The notes below the pieces were generated by a model that worked only from the letters and a program-made list of their open reading frames with translations, was not told where the DNA came from and did no database searches. This document shows positions 1 to 9,548 of a stretch of DNA of 64,000 nt, piece after piece. Position 1 is the first letter of the stretch; the number at the start of each line of letters is the position of its first letter. The position numbers were made by a program, and so were the translations under genes. Source of the DNA: Oscillospiraceae bacterium (GTDB lineage Bacteria; Bacillota; Clostridia; Oscillospirales; Acutalibacteraceae); assembly GCA_022650485.1 (NCBI GenBank), contig JALCPP010000010.1:1-64000 (forward strand), in the 5' to 3' direction.

Positions 1-67
1 CTCCTTTTGATATGTTGAGCCGCAGTTGGCAGACCGCTGCTTTATTATATCAAAAGGAGTTTTTTCA
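1..67 (+). terminator. Long hairpin with U-run at the window edge
   Basis: A 13-base arm (1-13, CTCCTTTTGATAT) is matched exactly by ATATCAAAAGGAG at 47-59, followed by six T. The 33-base loop holds its own short GCAG/CTGC pairing. It looks like a Rho-independent terminator or the 3' end of a structured RNA belonging to a gene left of the window. The left edge is cut, so its full extent is unknown. Confidence 0.55.
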
Positions 68-92
68 CTTACTCAACGCTAAAGCTTTTTGG

Positions 93-117
93 AACTCCCG
101 GCATAGCCGGGAGTTTT
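93..117 (+). terminator. Rho-independent terminator
   Basis: A perfect 10-bp stem (AACTCCCGGC / GCCGGGAGTT) with a 3-base loop is followed by TTTTC. It is the second of three stacked hairpins at the left edge. Confidence 0.55.
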
Positions 118-132
118 CGCACTATAACAATG

Positions 133-170
133 AATCCCCCTGCCTTCCGCTGAAGGCAGGGGGATTTCTA
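133..170. terminator. Strong GC-rich hairpin, probably bidirectional terminator
   Basis: A 14-bp perfect stem pairs 133-146 with 153-166 around a 6-base loop, with short T-runs on both sides. It sits downstream of the minus-strand coiled-coil gene (249-704), so it could end that transcript and also one entering from the left. Confidence 0.55.
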
Positions 171-248
171 TTCCCCGAAACATAAGAATTCCGCATGGAA
201 TGGAGTCATGTTAAAGCAAGGATACCCCTCTTTTGTGCTTGAGGGCTT

Positions 249-704
249 TTAAACCGTTTGGTCCAGATTGTTCGTTTCCTGCACTTTCAGCTCTGCCGCA
301 GAGTCTTTCGAAACCGCTTCCACCGAGCTGGGCGCCGGAACCAGCCGGCGGTAAGAGCCTTTCAGCGCCGCCATCGAAAGGACGGTACTGTCTCTTCTTG
401 CCGCGGCTCCCTTTCCTTTTTGCTTCTCTTTGCTGGTCTCCACTGGCTGGGAAGACACTTTTCTTTTAATCTGACGAATTTCCTGTTCAATTTTCGCAAT
501 TAGTTTTTCGTATTTTCTGATTTTACTGTTGATTTCCCTCTGCGACATTCCGCTGGTCTTGGCTTTATCCTTATAATTGGATTTCAGTCTCTGAACATCC
601 TGCTCCAGCCGGACCAATTCGGAAATCTGATCCTGCTGTTCGCTTTGACAGGAGTTTGACGCAATGCCGCCGGAGGAAGCCGCCGTAATGCTTTCCACCG
701 CCAT
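249..704 (-). CDS. Small coiled-coil protein, function unknown
   Basis: 151 residues. Residues about 25-85 are rich in E, K, Q and R with a heptad-like pattern (ISELVRLEQDVQRLK, then KIRKYEKLIAKIEQEIRQIKRK), which predicts a long coiled coil. There is no signal peptide or membrane segment. The C-terminal 65 residues are polar and probably disordered. The coiled coil resembles FlxA-like proteins, but no flagellar gene is nearby, so the name is not transferred. The start ATG at 704 follows a modest AGGG ribosome site. The gene has its own AT-rich upstream region containing a TTGACA. Confidence 0.6.
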   Translation of the reverse strand: MAVESITAASSGGIASNSCQSEQQDQISELVRLEQDVQRLKSNYKDKAKTSGMSQREINSKIRKYEKLIAKIEQEIRQIKRKVSSQPVETSKEKQKGKGAAARRDSTVLSMAALKGSYRRLVPAPSSVEAVSKDSAAELKVQETNNLDQTV

Positions 705-770
705 GAAACAACCCTGCTTTACTTTTTGATACTTAATATATCGGCTGTCAAAATGGAATTTTTAGTAAAT

Positions 771-803
771 ATGAGAAAGAACTAAAATTTTCTCATTTTT
801 TCC
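771..803. terminator. Hairpin terminator between two minus-strand genes
   Basis: ATGAGAAA (771-778) pairs with TTTCTCAT (789-796), with a T-run to the right and a weaker T-rich tail to the left. It lies just downstream of the DUF975-like gene on the minus strand and probably ends it. Confidence 0.45.
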
Positions 804-861
804 TCTTGCTTGCCGTCAGCGGCATGAATTTGAAAAATCAGGGAATTCTATCATGATGGCT

Positions 862-1518
862 TTACTTCTGCTCTGCACACGATTTTAAGCAAAGCTCTTC
901 CGGCCGCACAAAACCGAGGCTGAGGGCACGCGTGCGTAAAAACAGGTAAAGCTCCGCCTCAGCCGCGCTGAAATACGGCAGAACAAATAACACGCCCACA
1001 CCAAAGCACAGCAGCCCAAGGCAAAACCAGCCGAGGAATGACAGCCAGAATACAAAAATTGCGCCTTTTTGTCCATCGGTCATCATTCTGCTGATTGTCC
1101 TTGCGCGTTCCCCGGGCAGGGAAGGATTATCGGAAAGAAGGAATGGAACCATACTGTACTGCACCAGCTTCACAATACCGGGAATCACCAGCAAAAGGGT
1201 CCATAAAACAATGAACAGCCGTGTGACGAACATGGCCTCCATCCCGTTTGTATAATTCCATTGAAACCCGCTGAACATGGTTTCCAGCCGGGTTTCTTCA
1301 AAATGATTGCGCACAAAATACCGCGCCACCCCAATCAGAAGCGGTTGGCCGACAAAAATAGTGTAAAGCACCCCAACCCAGCCAAATATGGCTTTTACCT
1401 CTATTTTGCAAAGCCATCCGGTCAGCACCGTAAAAATAAACATGACCAAAAATGCCTTCCAATACCGCCCGCCCAGCGCCACTTTTGCATTTGCTTTTAT
1501 AATTGACCGGTCCCACAT
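862..1518 (-). CDS. DUF975 family integral membrane protein
   Basis: 218 residues from an ATG at 1518, which has GGAGG eight bases upstream. A longer frame to 1575 has no such site and was not used. The N-terminal MWDRSIIKANAKVAL followed by a hydrophobic helix is typical of the DUF975 family. Further hydrophobic stretches at about 60-80, 110-130 and 150-190 suggest five or six transmembrane helices, with charged loops such as SRMMTDGQKG between them. The family has no established biochemical function. The gene stands alone, divergent from the OpuA operon. Confidence 0.75.
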   Translation of the reverse strand: MWDRSIIKANAKVALGGRYWKAFLVMFIFTVLTGWLCKIEVKAIFGWVGVLYTIFVGQPLLIGVARYFVRNHFEETRLETMFSGFQWNYTNGMEAMFVTRLFIVLWTLLLVIPGIVKLVQYSMVPFLLSDNPSLPGERARTISRMMTDGQKGAIFVFWLSFLGWFCLGLLCFGVGVLFVLPYFSAAEAELYLFLRTRALSLGFVRPEELCLKSCAEQK

Positions 1519-1720
1519 ATCGATTCCTCCAGACTTCTCTCGAAATTGCCGCATGTTTCGTTTCTCGTTTGGCAATCATTCTGTTTTTCTTAATTATAAG
1601 GGATAACCTTCATATTGTTCAACGTTCATTTTACCTTAATTTTTGCATGAATATCATAAATAATATGATGATATTGAAGAAATATATTTTCCATTAAATT
1701 CCATTTTTAGGCGTGTTCGG

Positions 1721-1749
1721 TTGACATCCTGCAACTTACAAGTTATAAT
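1721..1749 (+). promoter_or_regulatory. Sigma-A promoter of the OpuA operon
   Basis: TTGACA (1721-1726) and TATAAT (1744-1749) are both perfect consensus hexamers separated by exactly 17 bases. The opuAA start codon lies 55 bases downstream behind AAGGAGTG. Two perfect hexamers suggest strong basal transcription unless a repressor or DNA topology limits it. Confidence 0.85.
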
Positions 1750-1804
1750 AGAGTTGTCTGTTTTCATCAGATGATTTTGATTTGGCCAAAAAAGGAGTGA
1801 CAAA

Positions 1805-3007
1805 ATGCCAAAAGTTGAAGTCAAAAATTTATATAAAATATTCGGTTCCAACCCAAAAAAGATCATTCCGATTTTAAAACAGGGAAAAGGGAAAGCCGAA
1901 ATATTAAAATCGACAGGGCACGGAGTCGGCGTAAACAACGCGAATTTTCAGGTGGACGAAGGGGAGATCTTTGTTGTCATGGGTCTTTCGGGCAGCGGAA
2001 AATCCACGCTGATCCGCTGTTTAAATCTGCTGATACGCCCCACCTCCGGTGAAGTGCTGATAGACGGCGAAAACATCGCCGCATGCAATAAAGAAGAACT
2101 TTTGCGCATTCGACGCAAAAAAATCGCAATGGTTTTCCAGAATTTTGCGCTGCTGCCTCACCGCACAGTGGAAAGCAACGTGGAATTCGGGCTTGAAATT
2201 CAGGGTGTCGACCCTGCCACACGCAGGGAAAAGGCGCTGGAAGCACTGCGGCTGGTCGGGCTGGAAGGGCACGAAGACCGCATGCCCTCTCAGCTTTCGG
2301 GCGGCATGCAGCAGCGTGTCGGTCTGGCGCGCGCCCTTGCAACCGACCCTGACATTCTGTTGATGGATGAATCATTCAGCGCATTGGACCCTCTCATCCG
2401 GAAAGAAATGCAGGATGAACTGCTGGCACTGCAGACCAAGATGCATAAAACCATTATCTTCATCACCCACGACCTGGACGAAGCGTTAAAACTGGGCGAC
2501 AAGATTGCGATTATGAAAGACGGCGTGATTGTACAGACCGGCACGCCGGAAGATATTCTGACCAACCCGGCAGACGACTATGTCAAAGAATTCGTGCAGG
2601 ACGTCAACCGTGTCAAGGTTGTCACCGCAGCCAATATTATGACCCGTCCGGACCCGATCGCCTACGCAAAAGACGGCGTTCGCGTCGCGGTCCGCAAGAT
2701 GCGCGAAGCCTCGATCTCCAGCATTTTCGTGGTGGATAAAGAACATCATGTAAAGGGAATTCTGTCGATCGACAAAGCGGTTGAAATGCTGAAATCCGGC
2801 ACGCATGACCCGGAAAGTGTCCGACGTGCCATCGACCCGAATGTGGAAACGGTTTCGCCGGATACCTCGATTGAAACGCTGCTGCCGCTGGTCATCAATT
2901 CCAAATATCCGATTGTGGTAATAGACGCAGAACAGAAAGTAATGGGGATCATCATAAAGGTATCCGTTTTGTCCGGGATCCTCGGGGAGGAGAATGAGAA
3001 TGATTAG
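1805..3007 (+). CDS. opuAA: Glycine betaine/proline ABC transporter ATP-binding protein
   Basis: 400 residues, the usual OpuAA length. The long N-terminus (about 1-45) precedes Walker A GLSGSGKST (about 60-68). The signature LSGGMQQRV, Walker B LLMDESFSALD and switch histidine FITHDLDEA follow. Residues about 275-395 form two CBS domains, which in OpuA-type ATPases sense ionic strength and gate uptake of compatible solutes. It energises the permease encoded immediately downstream, with which it overlaps by a few bases. The ribosome site AAGGAGTG is strong. Substrate choice between glycine betaine, proline betaine and related solutes cannot be read from this subunit. Confidence 0.93.
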   Translation: MPKVEVKNLYKIFGSNPKKIIPILKQGKGKAEILKSTGHGVGVNNANFQVDEGEIFVVMGLSGSGKSTLIRCLNLLIRPTSGEVLIDGENIAACNKEELLRIRRKKIAMVFQNFALLPHRTVESNVEFGLEIQGVDPATRREKALEALRLVGLEGHEDRMPSQLSGGMQQRVGLARALATDPDILLMDESFSALDPLIRKEMQDELLALQTKMHKTIIFITHDLDEALKLGDKIAIMKDGVIVQTGTPEDILTNPADDYVKEFVQDVNRVKVVTAANIMTRPDPIAYAKDGVRVAVRKMREASISSIFVVDKEHHVKGILSIDKAVEMLKSGTHDPESVRRAIDPNVETVSPDTSIETLLPLVINSKYPIVVIDAEQKVMGIIIKVSVLSGILGEENEND

Positions 3008-3842
3008 ACTTCCGATCGGGGATGTCGTAGAAACCGCCGTCGACTGGATGACGGTCAACTGGGCCGGATTTTTCGGCGGAATTAAATTAATACTGCTTTG
3101 GATTATTACATCTTTTCAAACACTGTTCAACTGGATTCCTTTCTTCATTATGATTCCGCTGATTGCGGCGCTTGCCTGGTTTTTGGCAGGGCGCGGAACC
3201 GCAATTTTTTCTGTTGTGGGTCTGCTGGTTATTGTTTCCATCGGTTTGTGGGAACAGACCATGGCGACACTGGCACTGGTCGTCACCGCCACGCTGATCG
3301 CACTGGTCATCGGAATTCCGCTGGGCATCTGGATGTCGCGCAGCAACACGGTCAACCGCATCGTTCGGCCGATTCTCGACTTTATGCAGACCATGCCGGC
3401 ATTTGTGTATCTGATTCCGGCGGTCTACTTTTTTGACCTCGGCATGGTGCCGGGTGCCGTCGCAACCGTCATCTTTGCCATGCCGCCCGCCGTCCGCCTG
3501 ACGAATCTGGGAATCCGGCAGGTGCCTGCCGATGTAATCGAGGCGGCGCGCTCGTTTGGCTGCACCGGAAACCAAATGCTCTTCAAAGTACAGATTCCGC
3601 TCGCCATGTCCACCATTCTGGCCGGGCTGAATCAAACCATTATGCTCTCTCTTTCCATGGTGGTCATCTCCTCCATGATCGGCGCGGAGGGCCTTGGCAT
3701 CCCCGTGCTTCAGGGCATCACGCAACTGAAAGTCGGCCTGGGTTTTGAAGGCGGCCTGGCCGTTGTCATCCTTGCCATGGTCCTGGACCGCATTACGCAG
3801 GGATTGGGCAAATCCAACTCAGAAAAAATGAACGCGAAATAA
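3000..3842 (+). CDS. opuAB: Glycine betaine ABC transporter permease
   Basis: 280 residues from ATG 3000, which is nine bases after GGAGG. An ATG at 2994 is in frame but only three bases from that site. The protein has an N-terminal amphipathic region, several hydrophobic segments and the binding-protein-dependent permease loop (EAARSFGCTGNQMLFKVQIPLA, about 180-200) that contacts the ATPase. This is the single-domain OpuAB/ProW form found with lipoprotein binding proteins. It overlaps the end of opuAA, so translation is likely coupled. Confidence 0.92.
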   Translation: MIRLPIGDVVETAVDWMTVNWAGFFGGIKLILLWIITSFQTLFNWIPFFIMIPLIAALAWFLAGRGTAIFSVVGLLVIVSIGLWEQTMATLALVVTATLIALVIGIPLGIWMSRSNTVNRIVRPILDFMQTMPAFVYLIPAVYFFDLGMVPGAVATVIFAMPPAVRLTNLGIRQVPADVIEAARSFGCTGNQMLFKVQIPLAMSTILAGLNQTIMLSLSMVVISSMIGAEGLGIPVLQGITQLKVGLGFEGGLAVVILAMVLDRITQGLGKSNSEKMNAK

Positions 3843-3895
3843 AAGGGCAAAAGTCTTTTTAGCTTTTTGCCTGATCGAATGGGAAGGGGACCGAA

Positions 3896-4780
3896 ATGAA
3901 AAAATCAATCATTGCTGCTTTTATGGCCGGTGTTTTATGCCTGAGCCTCTTTACGGGATGTGCGCAGAACGGCAGCGAAAGCCAAAGCGAAAAGAACACA
4001 AAGCCCACCATCACCATCGGCTATGTTACCTGGGCGGAGGGCATCGCGATGACAAATCTTGCACAGGCGATTCTGGAAGACAAGATGGGGTATGAAGTCA
4101 AACAGGTGCAAGCGGATGTTGCGCCCCTGTTCACCTCTTTGTCAAACGGCAGCACCGATCTGTTTCTGGATTGCTGGCTGCCGGTCACATTAAAAGATAT
4201 TTGGAGCAAGTACAGTTCTGAAGTCACGGATTACGGAGTCGACTTTGAAAACGCAAAAATCGGTCTTGTCGTACCCTCCTATGTTGACATTGACAGCATC
4301 GAACAGCTGAACAGCGTAAAAGATCAGTTTGACGGAAACATTGTCGGCATTGACTCCGGCGCGGGGATTATGCAAACAACCGGCAACGCCCTCTCAGAGT
4401 ACGGGCTCGACTACAAACTGATGCCTGGCAGCGGCCCGACCATGACGGCGGCGCTGAAAAAAGCCATCAGCCAGAAAAAGCCGATTATCGTAACCGGCTG
4501 GCAGCCCCACTGGATGTTCGCCAAGTGGGATTTAAAATTCCTGGATGACCCGAAAGGCGTTTACGGGGAAGCGGAAGCCATTCACAAAATTGCGCGCAAA
4601 GGGTTTGATAAAGACACGCCGGAAGCAGCGGAATTTATAAAAAACTTTAAAATGAGTACAGAGCAGCTCGGCGACCTGATGGGTGCCATTGAAGATTCCA
4701 GCGACCCGCTTAAAGCGGCGCGCACCTGGATGAACGACAACGAAGATGTCGTCAAAACCTGGCTGCCCGCAAATTCTTAA
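3896..4780 (+). CDS. opuAC: Glycine betaine-binding lipoprotein, first copy
   Basis: 294 residues. A signal peptide ends in the lipobox LFTGC, so Cys21 or nearby would be lipidated and the protein anchored outside the membrane. The OpuAC fold follows, with the tryptophan-bearing segments GYVTWAEG, LDCWLPVT and TGWQPHWMF, which supply the aromatic cage for quaternary ammonium ligands in this family. It starts 53 bases after the permease behind AAGGGGA, so it belongs to the operon. The next gene is a close paralogue. Confidence 0.92.
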   Translation: MKKSIIAAFMAGVLCLSLFTGCAQNGSESQSEKNTKPTITIGYVTWAEGIAMTNLAQAILEDKMGYEVKQVQADVAPLFTSLSNGSTDLFLDCWLPVTLKDIWSKYSSEVTDYGVDFENAKIGLVVPSYVDIDSIEQLNSVKDQFDGNIVGIDSGAGIMQTTGNALSEYGLDYKLMPGSGPTMTAALKKAISQKKPIIVTGWQPHWMFAKWDLKFLDDPKGVYGEAEAIHKIARKGFDKDTPEAAEFIKNFKMSTEQLGDLMGAIEDSSDPLKAARTWMNDNEDVVKTWLPANS

Positions 4781-4931
4781 TTCCAATGGTATTTTCACTG
4801 GCACTTTCTCCTTCCATGATGCCTGCCCGCATTTTGCAGGGTCTGGCGGCATCCAGCTTTAAAAGAATAAACACCAACCAAAAAGCCAAAAGTATGATTG
4901 GAGCTTCTTGTAAAACTGAAAGGGGATTGAA

Positions 4932-5819
4932 ATGAAAAAATTAAGCCATTCAATCGTTGCAGCTTTATTAACAGGCGTTTTATGCTTGAGTCTGTTTTCC
5001 GGATGTTCGCAGGACGGCGGCTCAGACAAAGATAAAACAAAACCCGTCATCCAGATCGGCTATGTCACCTGGGCGGAAGATATCGCGATGACAAATCTGG
5101 CACAGGCAGTTCTGGAAGATAAACTGGGATATGAAGTCAAACAGATCCAGGCGGACGTGGCACCCCTGTTTGCCTCGCTGGCTGCCGGCAGTACCGACTT
5201 TTTCCTTGACTGCTGGCTGCCGGTCACCCATAAGGACTATATGGAAAAATACGGCGCAGACATTCAAGATTTCGGTGTGAGTTTCGAAAACGCCAAAATT
5301 GGTCTGGTCGTCCCGTCTTATGTGGACCTTAACAGTATTGAACAGCTGAACGGTGCAAAAGGACAATTCGACGGTACCATTGTTGGCATTGATGCAGGAG
5401 CAGGCATTATGAAGGCCACCGACACCGCCATTTCCGAGTACGGGCTTGAATACAGCCTGCTTTCAGGCAGCGGCCCAACCATGACGGCGGCGCTGAAAAA
5501 GGCCGCCGATCAGAAAGCGCCGATTGTGGTAACCGGGTGGCAGCCCCACTGGATGTTCTCCAAGTGGGATTTAAAATTTCTGGATGACCCGAAAGGAATT
5601 TACGGCGATGCGGAATCCATTCACAAGCTCGGCCGCAAGGGGCTTGATGCGGACGCACCGGAAGTGTCGGAATTCCTGACGAAATTCAAAATGACCGGCG
5701 AACAGCTCGGCGACCTGATGGGCGCCGTTGAAGCCGCGGACGACCCGTTGAAAGCGGCACGCACCTGGATGAACGACAACAAAGATGTCGTCAGTGCCTG
5801 GCTGCCCGCAAACGCTTAA
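4932..5819 (+). CDS. opuAC: Glycine betaine-binding lipoprotein, second copy
   Basis: 295 residues, lipobox LFSGC, and by eye roughly three quarters identical to the preceding gene, with the same WAE, CWLP and GWQPHW segments. Differences cluster in the linker after the lipobox and in surface loops. A tandem duplication is the simplest explanation. The 151-base gap has no clear promoter, and the start has its own AAAGGGGA site. Two binding proteins feeding one permease could widen substrate range or raise capture capacity. Which applies cannot be told from sequence. Confidence 0.9.
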   Translation: MKKLSHSIVAALLTGVLCLSLFSGCSQDGGSDKDKTKPVIQIGYVTWAEDIAMTNLAQAVLEDKLGYEVKQIQADVAPLFASLAAGSTDFFLDCWLPVTHKDYMEKYGADIQDFGVSFENAKIGLVVPSYVDLNSIEQLNGAKGQFDGTIVGIDAGAGIMKATDTAISEYGLEYSLLSGSGPTMTAALKKAADQKAPIVVTGWQPHWMFSKWDLKFLDDPKGIYGDAESIHKLGRKGLDADAPEVSEFLTKFKMTGEQLGDLMGAVEAADDPLKAARTWMNDNKDVVSAWLPANA

Positions 5820-5854
5820 ATTTTGCATAAAATTCCTCCAAATCTTATGATAGA

Positions 5855-5890
5855 GAAAACCGTCCCTGTTTCCGGGACGGTTTTCTTATT
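5855..5890 (+). terminator. Terminator of the OpuA operon
   Basis: GAAAACCGTCCC (5855-5866) pairs with GGGACGGTTTTC (5873-5884), and a T-rich tail follows. It lies 35 bases after the second binding-protein gene. Confidence 0.85.
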
Positions 5891-5972
5891 TTTTATTGAT
5901 GAAGCGATATTCCTGCAAAACGGCGTTTGTGTCTGCATTCTAAAGCGCAGGATATCCCCGCGGCATTTTATC

Positions 5973-6131
5973 TTATCTGTCCAGCAAAATCCAAAACGAC
6001 ACCAAAATAATAATGCTCAGCACAGCAGACACCGCGGTATTGAAAATATTTAAATCATGGAGAGTAAACACAGCAACCATCAGGCAACTGGTGATTATCT
6101 TTAATAACAGCTTGCTTTTTACTTTCTTCAT
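5973..6131 (-). CDS. 52-residue two-helix membrane protein, possible immunity partner
   Basis: Reading 6131 to 5973 on the minus strand gives 52 residues: a basic start (MKKVKSKLLLK), a hydrophobic segment at about 8-24, a short polar turn (HDLNIFNT) and a second hydrophobic segment at about 32-50 ending WILLDR. Its ATG shares one base with the TAA of the secreted-protein gene upstream (TAATG). There is no good independent ribosome site, so translation is probably coupled. Small two-helix proteins directly behind secreted antimicrobial peptides are often immunity proteins. That role is an inference from arrangement only. Confidence 0.6.
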   Translation of the reverse strand: MKKVKSKLLLKIITSCLMVAVFTLHDLNIFNTAVSAVLSIIILVSFWILLDR

Positions 6132-6850
6132 TACTGCCACCGTATGTTGCTAACTGCCGGAAACATGATCCACGCTCCAGGAAGCAATACGCCGATACCA
6201 GCTAAAACATAGTTATAGTCAAAGACAATTCCGCCAGGACATAATGCAACAACTACTCCGAGTGTAGCTAAAATTTTTGATACCACAGGCTCGGGAACCC
6301 AGATTCCTCCAACAGATACACCCGCGCCGATTAGGTTAATCGTTGTTTTAGACAGGTAAATCGTCGCGCCCCACCAATGAAAATTGATCTTTGTAACTCC
6401 TTCACGAAAACGTGACGCTCCCAATGCGGATTTTTCCTCATCTTCTGATGAAATCACAAAAGATTTTTTGCTGGGAAAATCTGCAATTCCTTTATTGGGG
6501 CGCTTTCCTTCCGACACGTTCGTTCCATGATCTTCCGGCAAAACCACAAAAGCTTCTCCGCTTGAAAAATCCGCCATTGCAATATTAGAATTTGTTACGG
6601 TAAGGCACTGATTCAGCAGTTCATAATCTGCCTGTCCAAGAGCGTCCGACGCCCCTGTTTTTACTGAAAATTGATTGGCTTCCTCATCATATGTAACCCA
6701 ATCATTAAACTTATCTTTCTGTGTCTGACTTAAGGCCGGAGGTGTTTTGAGTGTGTTTCTTTTTTCCGCAGCAAATCCACTGACCGTTGAAGGAACCATG
6801 ATTGCTGCAACCAACATAAATGCGATTAAAGAATGCATGAATTTTTTCAT
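6131..6850 (-). CDS. Secreted protein with hydrophobic C-terminus, bacteriocin-like
   Basis: 239 residues from ATG 6850, with AAGGAG eleven bases upstream. An in-frame GTG at 6859 is only two bases from that site. A classic signal peptide (MKKFMHSLIAFMLVAAIMV...GFAAEK) is followed by a polar domain (about 25-145) and then a conserved-looking block NFHWWGATIYLSKTTINLIG. The last 85 residues are glycine- and valine-rich and hydrophobic. From memory, this layout of polar propeptide-like region, HWWG-IYLSKTT block and hydrophobic tail resembles large secreted bacteriocin-like proteins of Bacilli. No homologue was checked. It overlaps the next gene by one base. Confidence 0.65.
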   Translation of the reverse strand: MKKFMHSLIAFMLVAAIMVPSTVSGFAAEKRNTLKTPPALSQTQKDKFNDWVTYDEEANQFSVKTGASDALGQADYELLNQCLTVTNSNIAMADFSSGEAFVVLPEDHGTNVSEGKRPNKGIADFPSKKSFVISSEDEEKSALGASRFREGVTKINFHWWGATIYLSKTTINLIGAGVSVGGIWVPEPVVSKILATLGVVVALCPGGIVFDYNYVLAGIGVLLPGAWIMFPAVSNIRWQ

Positions 6851-6859
6851 ACTTTTCAC

Positions 6860-7774
6860 ATCTCCTTTTTATTTCAGCATGTTGACTTGTTTTCATTTAG
6901 CGCAGCTTATTTAGGAAAATGTAATCACCTCCCGCATACAAGATATTATATAAAATTCAAAAAACGGCAGATAAAAATGCCACGCAGCAAAAATGCGTGC
7001 CAACAGAAAAGCAGACAAGCTGTTTTGCCTTAAGCTGGTCCCTAACCTGAAGCCGATGCGGTAAAAATCGAGCCGAGCAAAAGACCCCGCCGTTTTTGAA
7101 TTTTTGTCGTGTTTTCAGCGTGTTTCTGAAACATTGTGATAAACTTTTTTTCTGTGATGTTTTTATTACTTTGTCCAAGATTTTAACACAGGTCCTCAAA
7201 AAAGAGCGTCGAACCTTGTATGCTGCGGTATGAAAATCGGGTAAGCATGTCTTGTTTTTTGGGAATAACATGTCGCAATCGGCTGAAAGGAAGGGATATC
7301 GCGGAATCACTGGTTATGCTGTACTCTGCTGATAAAAATGTTACTATAGTTCTACAACATCATATTTTAACAGCGCGCTGCGGCGCTGTCATAGGGCATG
7401 CCCTGATTCCGGCAAGCTTTGGCGATGCTCTGTGTTCCTATCCCAGCTTGACAGCATCTTGGCAACCTTTCCGCCGTTATGGCTGCCCATTGCTTTTTTC
7501 CAGATTGAATACCCGTTTGCAGTATTTAAATTTTCCACTGCTCCGGGGCTCTCCATAAAGCCGGTTATTTCTTATTAATACTTTTATCCGTTCAGAAGCC
7601 GTCTTTTCATCCCTTAGGGACTAATTTTCTTTTACGTAATTATATCTTTATTTATTTCTACTGTCAAATATTATTTGATGCCCAATCATTGATTCCCTTA
7701 AGTTTAAGCGGCAGGTGCCAAAAAAGAAGCGGCTCACCGCGATTGTAAATTCGCACGTCTGCCAAATAGTATAA
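6860..7774. other. Gene-poor stretch of about 900 bases
   Basis: No open frame here has both a good ribosome site and a protein-like composition. 7360-7560 is more GC-rich than its surroundings. On the minus strand it reads in short open pieces broken by stops (for example SIWKKAMGSHNGGKVAKML), so it may be the decayed remnant of a gene. The outer parts are AT-rich and may carry the promoter of the secreted-protein gene. Confidence 0.35.
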
Positions 7775-7810
7775 TGCTGGGGCGCTCCCCTTTCAGGGAG
7801 CGCCCCAGCA
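7775..7810 (-). terminator. Terminator of the ilv operon
   Basis: A 15-bp perfect GC-rich stem (TGCTGGGGCGCTCCC / GGGAGCGCCCCAGCA) with a 6-base loop lies about 80 bases after the ilvC stop. The T-rich tail on the minus strand is short, but the stem is very strong. Confidence 0.7.
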
Positions 7811-7890
7811 CTTATGTAGCATGTGGAAAAAGAAGCCCCAACCGTGCGGGACCTTTTTCCTTTCTGAATAACAAAGAACAAACAGCCGGC

Positions 7891-8946
<1,056 letters not shown>

Positions 8947-9032
8947 TTATCCCCGGTCCGCCGGAAACGTCATGCAGCCGCACCATTTGCGGCGGTCTGC
9001 CAAACCTCTGGCTTTTTGCAGGAGTAATGCGG

Positions 9033-9533
9033 TTATTCCTTATTATTTTTTAAAAGACCGGACCCTTTTTCAATCGCGATGGAACCCGCACGCACAACTT
9101 CGCGCAGGCCGTAGGGGGTCAGCAGTTCCAGCAGAGTATGGCTCTGGTCCTCGTTGCCGGCGAACCGCAGGGTCAGGGAAGCGGGGGCCACGTCCATCAC
9201 ATCGGCACCCATCAGCCGCGCAACATTCAGCACTTCCGCGTGCTGTCTGGACTTGCAGGCAACCTTGACCAGCATCAGCTCACAGCAAACAAACTTTTCC
9301 GGTTCCAGCACCTTGACCTTAATAACCGGAATCAGTTTGTTCAGCTGCTTTTCCACCTGCTCCACAATATGGTCGTCGCCGTCAACCACAATGGTCATAC
9401 GGGAAATTTTCGGGTTCTGTGTCGTCCCGACGGCAAGGCTGTCTATATTAAAGCCCCTGCGTGCAAACAGATTTGCCACGCGGGACAAAACCCCCGGCTG
9501 ATTTTCCACCAGAACGGAAAGAGTGTGTTTCAT
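9033..9533 (-). CDS. ilvN: Acetolactate synthase small (regulatory) subunit
   Basis: 166 residues. An N-terminal ACT domain (LVENQPGVLSRVANLFARRG, about 8-28) is followed by a second ACT-like C-terminal domain, as in full-length IlvN/IlvH. It binds valine and controls the catalytic subunit encoded just upstream. The 15-base gap to ilvB and shared strand indicate one transcript. Confidence 0.94.
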   Translation of the reverse strand: MKHTLSVLVENQPGVLSRVANLFARRGFNIDSLAVGTTQNPKISRMTIVVDGDDHIVEQVEKQLNKLIPVIKVKVLEPEKFVCCELMLVKVACKSRQHAEVLNVARLMGADVMDVAPASLTLRFAGNEDQSHTLLELLTPYGLREVVRAGSIAIEKGSGLLKNNKE

Positions 9534-9548
9534 AAGGCTCGCCCTCCC

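Noticed and set aside
4781-4931. Hairpin GATGCC...GGCATC between the two opuAC copies as a terminator
   Set aside because: No T-run follows and the stem is interrupted. It may only be an RNA-stability element, so it was not annotated.
6957-7310. 117-codon minus-strand frame upstream of the secreted-protein gene
   Set aside because: No ribosome site, and the composition is like translated noncoding DNA.
7220-7558. 112-codon plus-strand frame in the gap before ilvC
   Set aside because: No ribosome site, irregular composition and no recognisable motif.
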